Shown here piece by piece: positions 34,101 to 47,432 of a DNA stretch of 64,000 nt. The position numbers and the translations under genes were made by a program. The DNA comes from Membranipora membranacea. Its lineage: Eukaryota > Bryozoa > Gymnolaemata > Cheilostomatida > Membraniporidae. Under the pieces are notes generated by a model, which saw only the letters and a list, made by a program, of their open reading frames with translations, ran no database searches and was not told the DNA's origin. Every line of letters starts with the position of its first letter. The stretch's first letter is position 1. The stretch covers positions 7,395,501 to 7,459,500 of the forward strand of contig OU612070.1 in NCBI GenBank assembly GCA_914767715.1. The letters run 5' to 3'.

Positions 34101-34534
34101 TTGTCATATGATATATGGCATCCGCATATATGGCAACCTATCACCACAATATATTCTTGAAAGAATATACTTGCTCCAAAAGAGGGCTTTCCGCCTAATA
34201 GCAAATGTCAACCACATACCATATCATCGAATACATACAAGAGATTTACATACATCTTTTTGTCTGATTACTTTTCCTCTCCTTGCTGGTCATTTCACCT
34301 GTGTTTTTGGTTTTCAATTTTTGCATTTGATTGCACCTGACTTTCTTTTGGAAGGCTTTATTCCAGCTAGCTCTAAAACCTTTTTTTAGAGACAAATACC
34401 TATTACATTATCACACTGATCAATTAAGACAAAAAATCACTACAACTTTTAACTCTTTACCAATTCAGATACGCCCAGCATCCAAAGATACTCATTTTAA
34501 ACAACAACTATCAAAGCACTTTATATCCTATTAA
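31101..34534 (+). pseudogene. LINE ORF2, broken (APE endonuclease and reverse transcriptase)
   Basis: It starts at ATG 31101, overlapping the ORF1 stop by one base. Endonuclease motifs: L-N-V-R-G (N-terminus), A-E-T-F-L, R-R-D-R-G...G-G-G, L-G-D-F-N and S-D-H. In-frame stops lie at 31455-31457 and near 31758, and frameshifts separate segments at 31862 and 32085. RT motifs: N-Y-R-P-I-S-I-L-P (about 33265), then in the open stretch 33409-34389 L-D-F-K-K-A-F-D, G-V-S-Q-G-T-I-L-A-P, and A-Y-A-D-D, the catalytic pair. A frameshift near 34380 leads to the C-terminal frame ending at 34534. The 689-bp palindrome lies between the endonuclease linker and RT block 1. Confidence 0.88.
32422..33110. mobile_element. 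TTAA-flanked palindromic element 1 (689 bp)
   Basis: It is a nearly complete palindrome. The left end AGGGATAATACACTTCTG mirrors the right end CAGAAGTGTATTATCCCT, and the arms meet near 32766 with almost no loop. Two mirrored open frames in the arms (32627-32809 and 32723-32905) translate to almost the same peptide, which confirms the symmetry. TTAA lies at 32418-32421 and 33111-33114. Removing the element and one TTAA rejoins the LINE frame as ...G-I-S-V-K-V-L-K-K-T-W. TTAA duplication is typical of piggyBac and Kolobok transposons. The element has no transposase of its own. Confidence 0.9.
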
Positions 34535-34665
34535 TTCTTGTTACTTGAGTATTTGTTCTTTTTCTCTCCGCTTAAGTTTTTTCGTTTTTGTTCTGTCACT
34601 GCATGAAAAACATTCCTAAAGATGATGTAGAATGACAATAAAAGTTTATAAAGTATATATATGGT

Positions 34666-37600
34666 GCCACAATGATTTTCTTTATTGATGTTGATTTAGC
34701 CATCCCTAAACATTTTTATTATTCATCCTCTCCTGCCAATTAATCCTATATATGTTCATTGTCATCATGTTTTTTTTGTGATTGTGTCTGTAAATATAAG
34801 GTTGGGCCTGCATTCATAATGCTTCCCTTCTTCCAACTGATTATAAAATAATTGTTGAGGTAGGTTTAAAATTGATCAATTCTTTCATGACCAAGCTGCC
34901 TCAGTCTCACAAGATCATACAAAAAAAATCCGGATGTCACATTTCTTTTTGAAATTTAATTTAAGAGAATTTCATTGAACTTGAGGTGCGATCATTGTCC
35001 TATATCAGCACTTTATCATTCACCAATAACTGGAACTGTTTACACCTAAGTAAATGTGAGAGGTTAATAAAATAGGGGTATGGAAGATTGTTTATGATAA
35101 AGGGACATAATGTGCGAAGATCATGTTACAAGGAACTGATATGTATATTTGTTATTGTCATAATTCCATATCTAATGCGGCACAATCAGGTCACGGGTAG
35201 AAACATTTAATTAGCAACCATCCCACAGACCTCAATAAATAGTATTCATGTATCACACTTCTGCCCATGGGTATTAATCCCACATGCAATGGACTTAAAC
35301 CAGAACATCGCATGATGCAGCATTCAAGATCAGATAAGAAAGCATATGTAGGCTAACCAATAATAAGTTTGATAAAGTTGACTATTTTGTTCCATAGGAA
35401 AAAAAGTTGAAGGCTATAAGAAACTGACTTAGATGGTGATGTGTGATAAATGTACGATGGAACGGTAGAGCATCGAGTGGGTATAACACAATCAGGAGAG
35501 CTACTGTAACCCATGATAACTCAAGGATCAGCAAATAAAAGCTGAAGCCAGAGAATATCAAATCAAATTTTCACAATTGTGTACAAATCAGAATCATAAC
35601 CATATTCACAAAATATTTAGTATTGCTCTCTTTTTCCACTGGCATGGCAGCCATGTTCTGTTTCAGTATGCAGCACCTCAGTTGAGAGATTTGCTTTCAT
35701 TTTATAATGAAATATACAACTGCTAACATTTTTAATTAGGGGTTGAACGGAATCTTGGAGTCAAAGTTTGGATATTTGGCCTCAGATTGAACCAAAAACC
35801 AAAAGTTTGTTTTGCACTTCGCGCATATCTGGGGTTGAATAATAAATTCAAAACGCCCCTGCCAGTTGATTCATCTATTGCACACAGACACTGACCTATT
35901 TTGCTCACATTGTCGCTCATCGGAATTATTTAAATAGTTAGCTTAGCACCAAGAAGCGATCGAACCATCAGCCAAATTTTGCCACAGTTTTCCTAAGCCA
36001 AACTGGTCCCTATGTTCGAATGCATGTGCTGCTCTTCAGAATAATTTTAATGTGTGAAGAATAGATTTAGATGTTACCTTCTCTTGTGTCAACTTACTAC
36101 TTGATCTTGTGACTATTTGTCAATTGGTCTGGTTGACAATCCTAGTAGTCCTAGTAGTGATTACATCCCTAAGGATTGCCCTGTAAATTTAAACATGTGA
36201 CATGTGTTGACAGAGCAAATAAAGGTGGTCATTTCACTGAAAAAAAAAATGTGGTCACTTTATATAGAATGAAAAGAGAGGCAGTGTGTTTAATAACATA
36301 AGTAGTGTTTTTTTACACCTACAGGCTCAAGTTGGCTAACAAGAGCTGGTTTCCGTTCCCGACACCGGCAGTCATTCCTGATTTGGTAATTGCGCAGCAT
36401 TCTTCCTAGCAATATTCTTGCAGAACAGGACTAAAATTACACAAACTGTTTGTATAAAATTTTATGATTGGTGTTGTAGTTTGTTCAACATTGGGTTATT
36501 TTCCAAATGCAATTCCTGTTGCCAGTCCATATCATTTAGGTAGTTTTCATAACATCATATCACATCGATAGCCCTTAGAGGAGATGGAGAATATCCCTTT
36601 AGATTAGGGGTTTGGGCTTGGAAGACAAACCTTGCCACGCTTTCAAAAAAATTGAGGACACTAGTAATAAGTAGATGACATTGCAAGTTGGATAAGACTG
36701 AAATTAGTTTCACATCTTATCAGCATACTTGCCAAGTCTCCCAATTTAGGTGGGACCCTCCAGATTTCCAAACCCACTTTTGCCCACTTCCCACCTTTTT
36801 GATTCTCACTATTTCCTCCAGATTTGAGAGAAAACAGCCCTATAGCAATATTCGCAACTATCCAAGCACTTGTTACTGGTAAGGCCTATGCATACAAAAG
36901 TACGATGAATAGTGCTATTCAATAATGTTAACAAATTTACCTGTTGTATTAATATTCAGACTATTATTGTCAATAGGGTGGCTGATACTAGACTGCGACC
37001 ATGTAAGGGCATGTAAGTCCCGGGGGAGGGGAGCATGTGTGATTGAAGTGTTTAAAGTGGATTTCAACTCCGTTTGATATTTTAGTACTAGTACAAAGTT
37101 CAAAGTACAAACATGAAATTATTTAGGATCAAATAAAAGTTTTAGTGGCTAGACACGCTCTCAGAGCATCAGCGGTCAGGGCTCGATCCCGGACTCCGTT
37201 GGGGCATCACACCGCCCCCACCGAAAACCCCCAGGTGAATCACTCGGGTGCTTGAGGCACTGCATCACGGTGCAGTATCGCTGTAAATTGCAATCTTCAA
37301 CTTTTGAATCTAGATTACTTCGCAAGTATGCTTATCAGTTTCTTTTTATCATCTGCCTAATGGTATCATGTCATTTAATTTTTAGTAGAGGAGATGAAAA
37401 AAGGTCCCTTTTATTTACCTTCACAATAAAAGGGTAATTTCAGATTTGCAGGCACGAACAGGTCACACAGAAGGCATTTTGGTAAGCCATCTGGCCCTAG
37501 GGTAAGGGTATTTGTTTTGAGATCACTTATCAAGTTCATCCCTTGGCCATTCATTCCATTCTAAAATTTCCATGTGTCTGAAGAGATATGAACTGAAGTG

Positions 37601-37740
37601 AGGGCAGTTTGCACAGATTGTTCGCCAATTTGCTGGTACTTCTGCCTGCAACTACTCCAATAACTTGAAGAGACCGGAGAATTATTGAAGTTAACATAGT
37701 TAATTAAGTTTGTATTTGAACACCAACAATAAAGAAAACA
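34666..37740. repeat. Array unit U1 (pairs with U3, 41571-45290)
   Basis: Anchors shared in order with U3: GTGATTGTGTCTGTAAAT (34778/41753), TTCATTGAACTTG (34971/41943), CCATCCCACAGACCTCAATA (35218/42222), GATAAATGTACGATGG (35445/42460), TTTAAATAGTTAGCTT (35928/43440), GGTCCCTTTTATTTAC (37405/44610) and AGATATGAACTGAA (37585/44815). It is clearly diverged, with indels. No intact gene was recognised in it. Confidence 0.75.
37136..37285 (+). mobile_element. tRNA-derived SINE-like insertion in U1
   Basis: TAGTGGCTAGACACG resembles a pol III A box, and GGGCTCGATCCCGG at 37180-37193 is a good B box at tRNA spacing. The stretch is GC-rich against an AT-rich background. Flanking unit sequence (GTTGGATAA... 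at 36690, CTTATCAGTTT at 37331) is present in U3 at 44450 and 44540 without this insert. The ends are approximate. Confidence 0.55.
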
Positions 37741-40700
37741 GCTTATGAAATAGAAAACACACCAACAACATCACGTACTGCTGGGCCCATACATTTTCAC
37801 TGCTCCACTTGTTATCACTTTTTTTTATTGTGTATGTTTATTTCAGTCTGGACCTGCTTTCTTTATGTCTCCCTTCCAACAGCTAGGAAAAGAGGAGTTG
37901 TATATAAGCAAGCACACAAAGTGAACAATTTTTTAACATGACCAAGACGTTTAGGCTCATTAGAAGGTGCGAAAGAAAGTTAAAGAACCTTAAATTTTAA
38001 TAATAGTTAAATCTCATCTTATATTCTGGCTTTCAATTTATAGTTTCATTGAACTCAAGTAAATCATATCATTTTATCACTCATAATCAACGCTGGTGCT
38101 GTTATTAACCAAAGTAAAGTTAGTGGTTAATAAGGCAGAAATATGGAAGATTGTGTATGATAATGGGACACATATATACCAGGATCACATAACAAATTAC
38201 TGAGAATTGTTCTTGTAATTGTTGTTAATTACCACTTTCAACAATAAATTCAGCACTATTCCAGTGTTTTGCGTCTCTGAATTAATATAAATATATTTCA
38301 TATCCGATAGAGTTTGGGGATTTTCCTATGGGTCAACCCAGTTAAAGCGGAACAAGGGCGGTTAATGTCACATTCTTAGGCCAAGTGTTTACAAGTAATT
38401 AGAGATAAGTTCAGGGAATTGCGGCAGAAGGAACCATTGACGCAATAGCAGTGTACCCATACAAGTATGTGTTATGACGACTTTCCCATTAAGGGTGTTA
38501 AAAGCTCTAAAGTATGAACTGTGTTTGTATGGGGGCAATATTCAACAATGAACTGAACAACTCAGAATGTTAGATTGTTAATCATGGAATGCCATGACCA
38601 TAGACTATATATTTATCCAGAGCTTCCCTTAAGGTTATGATACCAGCGTTGTCCGATTTTGACTTTTTATATATTGTTGGAAAGCTGATCCAACTCCGAT
38701 TCTGAAAATATTTTACAAAAAAATGCAGGATAATCGTCTTTGAGGAGGATTTTTTAGGACAATGTGGTGCAGATACTATGGTTCATATCATACTTTCAAC
38801 TGCATAATGTTTACAAGAAGCCTCTGAAGCACCCATGTTGGGCAATTTCTGGATCCTGTGGCATTAAGCACCAGAGGAAAAACCATCTTTTTATCTTTGG
38901 TTATTAGCTTATTTAAGTTGCTTTGGTTAAATGGATGAGGATCCAATGTGATGCGTGCCACACTGAAAAGATAGGTTATTTACATCGGGAAGACCTTTTG
39001 CTGCATGTCATGACTAATAAAAGACATTGGCCGGTTCTGTGTGTGGCACGCATCACATTGGATCCTCATCCATTTAACCAGAGCATCCTGAATAAGCTAA
39101 TAACCAATGATAAAAAGATGGTCTTCCCTCTGGTGCCTAGTGCCACAGGATCCAGAAATTGCCCCTCATGGGTGCTTCAGAGGCTTCTTGTAAACATTAT
39201 GCAGTTGAAAGTATGATATGAACCATAGTATCTGCACCACATTGTCCTAAAAAATCCTCCTCAAAGACGCTTATCCTGCATTTTTTTGTAAAATAGCACA
39301 ACGCCATGACATGATGTCATGCTGAAACCAATATTTTCAGAATCAGTGTTAGATCAGCTTTCCAACAATATATAAAAAGTCAAAATCGGACAACGCTAGT
39401 ATCATAACCTTAAGTATGATATTTCAGAATCAAAATAACTTTCTTTGCATACTAAGCTTTTGAGTTTATTATACTTTAGAATGCATAGTTTTTTCACGCT
39501 CATAAGCCGAACTGGAATGTGAGAACATCCGATTCTAGTTCAACATTTCCCGTACAATAACTCAAGATAAATTCCGCTGATCACTTGTTATGTGTACAGA
39601 GAAAATATCAACACTGTCGCAACACTTTTAGATGACCTTTATATTAAAAACTGTCTTGACAGGAATTGAATTGGAAATTAATTACAAAATATGGATGGAC
39701 AAGGCCAGAGTCAATATGCATACTCGATTGTAGTTTGTAGCGGGAAGGACTTATTACACCACAAATGACTCATCGAGGTCATAGAGGATTTGTTCACTCA
39801 GAGGTGCAGGAAGAGAGGAAATCCTACCACATATTTCAGCTGGTTTCGTCAGTGATTTACATGTCGGATAATACATTCACATTAATTTCACTTCAGAAGA
39901 ATTTGTAGATTAGATTCGTGACATAGGCAACAACCCTAGGGAAGAAAATTCTAGTCTGTGATGATCTAATAATATAAGGCAGCTGAAGCCTCCTGCAGAA
40001 ACTGTCACTTCTGTATCTGGTATCTCAGAGGTACAAAACCATACATTGCAACATGAAAACTATTCATCAAACCAATCACGTCTATTTCCAAACCTTTGTT
40101 TCATTAATCACCTGCTAGCTAGTCATAATAAAACTTTAAAACATCAAGAGCAGTCAGGGTTTACGTTATTGCAATACAATAAATTCTCAGCTTCAAACAA
40201 TGGTAAAATATTATGGAATTATGGTATAAGATGATGAAGGGAAACATATGATTCAAATTAGTATTTTAATTTTGAAGGAATATAAAGTGAAAAATTTTGC
40301 TTCTGAAACAAAACATGTTCCCCATAACCTTGTACTCAGGCTATCTCTTGCAGAGGCGGACTATTACTATCAGAGGTGTTATCATCAACTGAGGGTAACA
40401 GCTTACCGACTCCGATCATGTCCACATTCTGACTCACTATCACTATCTAGATCACCATCTAAGATCCGTCAGTTTGCATCTTCAAAGATAAATCTAAATT
40501 AATTTACTTGTTTGTCTGGGTTATCGTAAATTTTCCTCAAGTTTACTGCATACCTGGCTAGATATTTCCAGTATTCCTCAATTACAAAAACATTTAACAC
40601 CTAACACACAGATGATAAAATTAGGAATATATCATGGCACCTCTTGTTACACGGTAATATCCTGAACTGAAAACAATAAAAGGTTACATTGATAATTTCC

Positions 40701-41570
40701 ATTGTTTATATACGAAGATCAACATGCAAATTTGTGAGACGTTGATTCGCAGCTGGGCAGCAATTAACTAGCTCAGGTGTTTGACTGGCCAGATATTGAA
40801 CATTATCTAACATACCACAGGATGATAACACTCATGCAGGATGTCAATGTAGCCAAGACCGCTGAATTCACTCTCTTTTCAAATGAAGTTACCCACAACT
40901 GCTTAATAAATCCTTTTCTTAAAGTCATATTAGGGCATGAACGAGTCTAATTCATGGAATAAGAATATAAGGCAGCCAATGGTTGTCTAATGTGAATCAT
41001 CTCATCAGTTTTCGGAGAAGCTTTGGTTTTAGATCAGTTTTTGCAGTTCCTGTCTGTCAACATAAAATGTTGAAAGTAGTTGATATTTATTGAGAAGCGC
41101 CAACCTTTTTACCTTTTTCCAAAAGTTAGCAAAAAGTATACATGCTCAGTAGCATTTTAGGTGCTATTCGAGATGTTGAGCCCAAAAGTGCACATTGTAG
41201 ACAGAACAAAAAAGTGAAGAAGAAAGAAGCACCCACCAAGATAATTCAATTCCTATGGTTCGCTATCCGCAGTGTTGACTACAGCTGGGGAGCAGATAGA
41301 TCCTGATTCGATTAATGTTTCATCCTCTGGAGAGGTGCAGGCAAGCTGCTATGACGCTCTTGATCTCAAAACACCAATTGGAAAACTTTTCACTGCAGGG
41401 GGTCAATAAAAGATATAAAAGGAAAAAGAAATCTCAAGAGGGCCTAGTGTGTTATTTGATATTATGAAGATTTATAGTGAGTTAGAGGTTTTGACAATAT
41501 TTTTGCAAAATGAATATAGATTGTAAGCGGAGTTGCCATAACTGATTATTGTATTTTAAATTATTAATTT
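37741..41570. repeat. Array unit U2 (pairs with U4, 45291-47432 plus 51494 on)
   Basis: Anchors shared with U4: TTTTTTATTGTGTATGT (37820/45518), TCATTGAACT/GATGAACTTG (38044/45772), TTTCCTATGGGTCAACCCAG (38324/46962), TTAGGCC.AGT (38376/47014), ATGGGGGCAATATTCAACA (38532/47200), TATGATATTTCAGAA (39415/47305) and ACTGTCACT.CTGTATCTGGTA (40000/51580). Its 3' part (40250-40990) is module h, also at 24060-24960. U2 also resembles U1 more distantly, so the base unit is about 3-4 kb. Confidence 0.72.
38633..39409. mobile_element. TTAA-flanked palindromic element 2 (777 bp)
   Basis: The left end GGTTATGATACCAGCGTTG mirrors the right end CAACGCTAGTATCATAACC. The arms match over most of their length, with an extra 38 bp or so in the right arm near 39300, and meet near 39020. 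TTAA flanks it at 38629-38632 and 39410-39413. The paralogous unit U4 has the empty site at 47301-47304: GAGCTTGCC-TTAA-ATATGATATTTCAG. An open frame at 38923-39216 spans the centre and has a CxxC...H...H pattern; it is treated as chance. Confidence 0.92.
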
Positions 41571-44500
41571 CAAAACTATCACTTTCTGCTGGGTTGGTCT
41601 AAGGTATATGATTAACTGACTAAATTACAAAAATCCAGCATCATGCCACAATGACCGTCTCCATTTGCGTTGAATTAGCATCTCTAAACGTTTTTGTCGT
41701 TCATCCTCTCTTCTCAATTAATCCTGCGTGTTTATTATCATCATGTATTTTGTGATTGTGTCTGTAAATCTTAGGATGGGCCTGCCTTCATAACGCTTTC
41801 CTTCTGCCAACTGACTTTAGCAAAAGCAGGTTTAAAACTTGATTAATTCTTTCAATATGACCAAGCTGCTTCAGTCTCACAAGAACGTCAAAAAGAACAA
41901 AAAACCGTGAAATATTTCCTCTTCAATTCTAATCTATAGAATTTCATTGAACTTGGACTGCAATCATTGCCCTATCTCATCACTTTATCATTCATCAATA
42001 ACTGGAACTGTTTACCCCTGTTTATGACAAAACAGAGGGTATATAAGTACATGTGAGAGGTTAATAAAATAGAAATCTGGAAGATTGTTTGTGATAAGGG
42101 GACACATTATACCAAGATCATGTTACAAGTAATTGAATATATTTATATGTTATTGTCACAATTCCATATCTAATTATGCGCACAATTAATGTGTCACAGG
42201 TAGCGACACTTAACTAGCAACCATCCCACAGACCTCAATAAACAGTATATATATATATGTGTGTCACACTTCTGCCTATGGGGCATTAATCCCATGGGTA
42301 CTGAAACCAGAACATAGTTCGCACATTGCAGGATGCAGCATTCAAGGTCAAATAATAAAACATTTGTCAGCTGACTAATAATAAATTTTATTAAGTAGAA
42401 TACTATTTTCCATAAAAAAATCGAAGGTTGTTAGAAACTTACTTAGATGGTGATATGCGATAAATGTACGATGGACTCAGTAAAGCATCGAGTAAGTATA
42501 ACAAAATCAGGAGAGCTACTGCAAATTAGATATCAGCAAGTAAAAGTCAAAACCAGAGGAATTCATCTCAAAATGTTGTCTAAAAATCAGAATCATAGCA
42601 GCTATATTCACATACATCTAGTATTTCTCTCTTTTTCAATGTAAATGACAGCAACATATCTGTTTCTGTATGCAATATCTTAATAGAGAAAGTTGTCCTC
42701 ATAAAATTATTCACAATAATGAAATTTATAACTGCTAAAATTTTGACCGGAATGGATATGTGATAGGCCAGATGTGAGATGGTATGTATTTATTTTACCC
42801 TAAGATAAAACATATATTTTTGTTGCCCATGCTAATTGTAAACATGCACCTTGGCCCCAAAGCTTTCTGTCCTATATCGATGGAATTGTCTACGTAATAG
42901 TCGGAACTCCTTCACAAATTTAAAACGTTTCGAAGGAGTCTGACTCTTTTACAGGCATCTCCAAATTTCAATGCTAAATTGCTTCTGCCACTAGTTCACC
43001 AGCACTAGTCCATCACAGAAAAAAGTCAGTATACAGAAATTTTTGTGAATTGACCTGAGATATATTTCTGGTTCATCCGTATTTCATTCTTCTTGTTGAA
43101 CAATGTTTACTCATCATCCTGACATCCTGTTGGAATAACAATGATGACAATATTGCCACAGTTTGAGTAAATCTAATATCTAAGTGAGGATAAATTTGAA
43201 CTGCCTTGCTATACAATGGTCAGGCTTAGAATGAAAGCTTGTCAAAAAAGTGACCTTGAAATTGATCTAACAGATTATTCCAGCTGATCTGAGATCCGAA
43301 TTGGGTTGCTGAACCCCTTTCCGTTCCACGCTATGAATGGGTGACTGAAGGATAGAATAAATTATATATTGGTTAACCGGTTGATCTATTGCACTCAAAC
43401 GCTGACCTGTTTTTCTCACATTGTCTCCTATCTGAATTGTTTAAATAGTTAGCTTGACACCTAGAAGCTTTCAAACCCATCAGACGTATTTTGCCACACT
43501 TTTCCTAAGCCAATGAAAAACTGGTCCATATATTCATCTGCATGTGCTGCTCTTCTAAATAATTTAAATGCGTGAAGAAAAATTTAATCTTTAGCTCCTC
43601 AACTTACTACTCCTGGGTCTATTTGTCAGTTTGTCCGCTTGGCGAACCTCATAGTCCTAGTAATAAATATATCCCTCAGGATTTCCCTACAAATTCAAAC
43701 ATGTGTTCACCGAGCAAAAAAAGGGTGGTCATTTCACTGAAAAGAAGAAACCTTGTGATATTTCAATTAAAATGAAAAGAAAGTTATCACAGAACAAGAG
43801 GTGGCGTTCAATCTCAGACGCCTTATAAAAAATTGTCAACAGAGAGGTAAATTTTTTCACATATGGGGTTAAATACTTCACAGAGGGGATAAATTGTTTC
43901 TCAGAAGCGGTAAACTGTTTTACAGGCGGTATATGTATGAACGGAGGCGGTGTTTTCACACCAACAGACTCAATACAGCTTGCTCATGACAAGACTAAAG
44001 TATGACCCGACAGGCACAAAAACGTGAGTAATATAATAGCATTGCACCTACTCATAGCATGAAATTAATTAAGATAATACCAAGCTTTCAATGATAATAG
44101 CCCATAAACAAGGACGAATATAACACCTACCACACATCCTCAATCCAGTAAAAATCATTAATGAATTATAACTACAGAGTTTTAAAAAAAGTTGCACATA
44201 CTGTCTTTGTAAAAATGTATGCTTGATGTTGTAGTTTGTCCAGGATTCTGTTAATGTCCTAATGTGATTCCTGTTGCCATACCATACAATTCAGGGAGGT
44301 TCTATAACATTACATATTATCACATCAATAGCACTAAGAAGTGATTGAGAGTATCCCCTTAGAGTAGAGGTTTGGATCGGGAGGACACCTCACTATTTTT
44401 TCTAACAATTTTGACAACACTAGCTCGGTATTTTTAGGTGAGATTCCAAGTTGGATAAAACTGATATAAGTGTCGGTTTAGCAAGGTTTTATGAATTAAT

Positions 44501-45290
44501 GAAGTAAACATCTATCCAACCAATCACTCCATCAATCTTATCAGTTTTTTTTATCATCCATCTCAATATGTCATGTCAGTTGACCTTAAGCAGGGTGTAA
44601 AGATAGGTCCCTTTTATTTACGTTCACAATCAAAGTTAGTTTCAAATTTGCATGCAAGATCACCTGCATGAACAGCTCACACAGAACGCATTTTGATAAT
44701 TCATCTGACCCTCGGCCAAGCTTAACTGTTTGAGGAACACTGGTCAAGTTCCATCTCCAGGCCAGTCATTCAGTCGAGAAAGGAATTAAATTTTAAAATT
44801 GCCATATGTTTGAAGAGATATGAACTGAAATGAGGGTAATTTGCACAGAATGGCCACCAATTTCCTGCTCCTTCTGCCTGCAAAACAATTCGAAAGATGT
44901 AAAGGATCTGAGAATTTGTTTGACGGAGAAGTATCAACAACAAAACAGATGTCTCTCATTCAATTTTTAACCCAAGAGAGGTCCCTGAGCAGTGAAATTT
45001 AGAGGCCACTGTTTATATGTAGATAATAATGTATCTATACAATCATTAACTCAAACTGAAATTGTCATACTATATCTGTAATTGACCTCTTTCTGCATTT
45101 GTAACATTTTTCTCTTGCTTATAATATAAGATTTCAAAGAATATATACTATGTGTTTCCATATATACTTTCATTTGCAATATGGATAATGTGACCACACG
45201 CATGCAAATTTGATCAGACTGTTAATGGAGCAGATGATTTCCTAGTTGAAACCCAACATTTGAGAGATCATCTTACAACTCAAAAATAAA
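41571..45290. repeat. Array unit U3 (pairs with U1)
   Basis: It starts at about CTTTCTGCTGGGTTGG (41590), which also marks the start of U4 as CCTTCTGCTGGGTCAG (45317). It follows U1 in order for 3.7 kb. At 42391-42394 it holds the empty TTAA site that corresponds to palindromic element 3 at 63444-63560. Nothing coding is recognised. Confidence 0.75.
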
Positions 45291-47432
45291 TAATTCAAAC
45301 ACACAAACCACATCACCTTCTGCTGGGTCAGTGATGGGCATATGATTAGCGAGTATCATGATGATCCTGATGATAAAAAAAACATCACCATCACATGAAT
45401 GTAGCAGTATCATGGCGCACCGATGAATATCCTCGTAATGGTCAAGTAGGGCATCTCATAGCAGTTATACTTTTCACCCTTCCTCACCAATTCCTGTCCA
45501 TTTTTATTGTGCCATCAATCTTTTTTATTGTGTATGTCCACAATTATTGTGTGCGCAGCACTCTGGACCTGCTTTCATTATGCTTCATTTCGAACAGCTA
45601 GGAAGACAGGAGTTGTGCAGGCAGGCATACAAATCAATCATTAATTTGTTTTCAATATTACCAAGCCACTAAGGTTCATTATAATGTGCAACAGAATGTA
45701 AAATATCCTTAAATTTTGAGTATGGTGAAATCTCATTTCATATTCTGGGTTTCACTATAAAGAATTTCGATGAACTTGAGCAAAGCGTATCACTCTATAA
45801 CTCATAAACAGCTGGAATGGTTATTAACCAAAGTAAAGTGAGAGGATACTCACTGAATTGAATGCGATTTTTCCCCCAGATTAGGGCTGAGCATTGCAAT
45901 AGATATTTTTTCCTTTGGCATTACATTTAGAAACGAAATGGAATTGAGACTTATTCCCAATTGGTGGTTATTGATGTTAGCGTCAAAAAGTATTTAAGCA
46001 TTGTTTAATGGATTTTGAGTGACTTGCACGGTACGAGCAGAATAAGATTTTGGTATTGGCGCAGCCCTAAAATGAGGAGAAATCAAAATTTAGACTTAAA
46101 GGGCAACCAAAGTTTCAAACAACTTCTCATTGATGGCCATTGATTAATAGCAGATTGCACCTTCTGCATGGGGAAAAAGACAAAATATAATTCGGATGAT
46201 TATTCAGCCAGAATTCTTGTGAAACATTTCTTCCATCAGGTACTCAAACTCAGCTAAAAGAGAATACCACATAGCAGTTTCCTGTTCCTGTTATTATTTA
46301 GCCTGTGCTCTATAATTATTACAGCAAAGTCTTGGAACCTCCCCTAAACTGAAGTGTTACCCAGCTTAGAGTCAGCAACTACTTTGAGTTTTGCATCGCG
46401 TAATGCACAAAGCTGATGCTGCCCAGCACATTATTTGCTACCCATTAATGCATTGCTGCGAAACCTTGGTTGCCCTTTAAGAGATGTTTTCCATAGATTG
46501 TCCATAACTTAAAAAAGTCCCCTTCAAGAATAAGTAGATGGGAACATTTGGTCAAAAGTTGGTGTGCCTAGCTGAAGCAGGACTGGAAATATTGGAAAGA
46601 AAAAAATCATATATGTGAACCATTGGCAATGATAGCGTTTTAATTCACTGTGTAATTGAACAAAGAATCAGAGATTGTGTATGGTAAAGAGACACATATA
46701 TACCAGGGTGACGTTGCAAATGGCTGAGAATTATTCTTTTTATTGTTGTAAATTGCCACTTTCCACAGCTAATACAGCACTTTTCCAGGATTTTGATCAC
46801 TAAAACAAATAGGATGTATCTAATATTCCTAGTATTCTATGAATTCATAGGATCTAGTATTCATAGTATCTAATATTCATAGTATCTAGTATCATAATCA
46901 TATCTAATATTCATATCTAAATGCATAGAATGTATCTAATATTCATTAGAGATTAGAGAATTTCCTATGGGTCAACCCAGTTAAAGTCAAACAGGCGCGG
47001 TTATTGTCATATTCTTAGGCCGAGTAGTTACAAGTAATTAGAAAATTATTCAGATAGGCAGCAGTTGGTAAATGTACAGAGTTACCCAGCAAAAGGCACC
47101 ATTGATGCAATAGTGATGTACCCATATAAATATGTTATATGACAACATTCCCTTTAAGGGTGTAAAAAGCTCTAAAGTGGTTACCATGAACTTTTGTTTG
47201 TATGGGGGCAATATTCAACATTTAAATGAACAACAGGGGGTTTTGGAAGACTAATTATAGAATTCCACAACCATATACTATATTTTGTCCAGAGCTTGCC
47301 TTAAATATGATATTTCAGAACAATTTCCATTGCAATGCTTGACTTTTCAAATTTAGAATGCATAGTTTTTATTAAGAACATTGGGCAAACTGATATGTGA
47401 TAATTTCAGATTTGAGTTCAATAAATATTTAG
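45291..47432. repeat. Array unit U4, left part
   Basis: Collinear with U2 from 37741 to about 39520, then interrupted by the 4-kb inserted element. The unit resumes at 51494 with sequence matching about 39960-40100 of U2. About 0.5 kb at 45850-46620 has no match in U2 and looks like extra sequence. A degenerate run of ATCTAATATTCATAGT-type repeats lies at 46815-46950. Confidence 0.7.

Larger units (their letters stand above)
29917..34665 (+). mobile_element. Degenerate non-LTR retrotransposon (LINE, CR1/L2-like)
   Basis: It contains ORF1, then ORF2 with APE endonuclease and reverse transcriptase. There is no LTR. The order, the APE-type endonuclease and the C-terminal F-N-S-L-P-I-Q-I-R motif fit the CR1/L2/Jockey side of LINEs. 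The 3' end is placed near 34665 because the following sequence (CCACAATGA...) begins a unit also present at 41646 without the LINE. There is no clear poly(A) tail; the end is TATATATATGG-like. The 5' end is approximate. A palindromic element (32422-33110) is nested in ORF2. Stops and frameshifts show that it is dead. Confidence 0.85.

Noticed and set aside
38923-39216. 97-codon frame with a C2H2-like pattern (CDACH...H...H)
   Set aside because: It spans the centre of a palindromic element. His spacing is not that of a zinc finger, and the symmetry explains the frame.
42447-42491. Possible micro-exon M-V-I-C-D-K-C between TTAG and GTAAGT in U3
   Set aside because: The U1 and U5 copies have stops or altered ends at the same place, so the splice-like flanks are probably chance.
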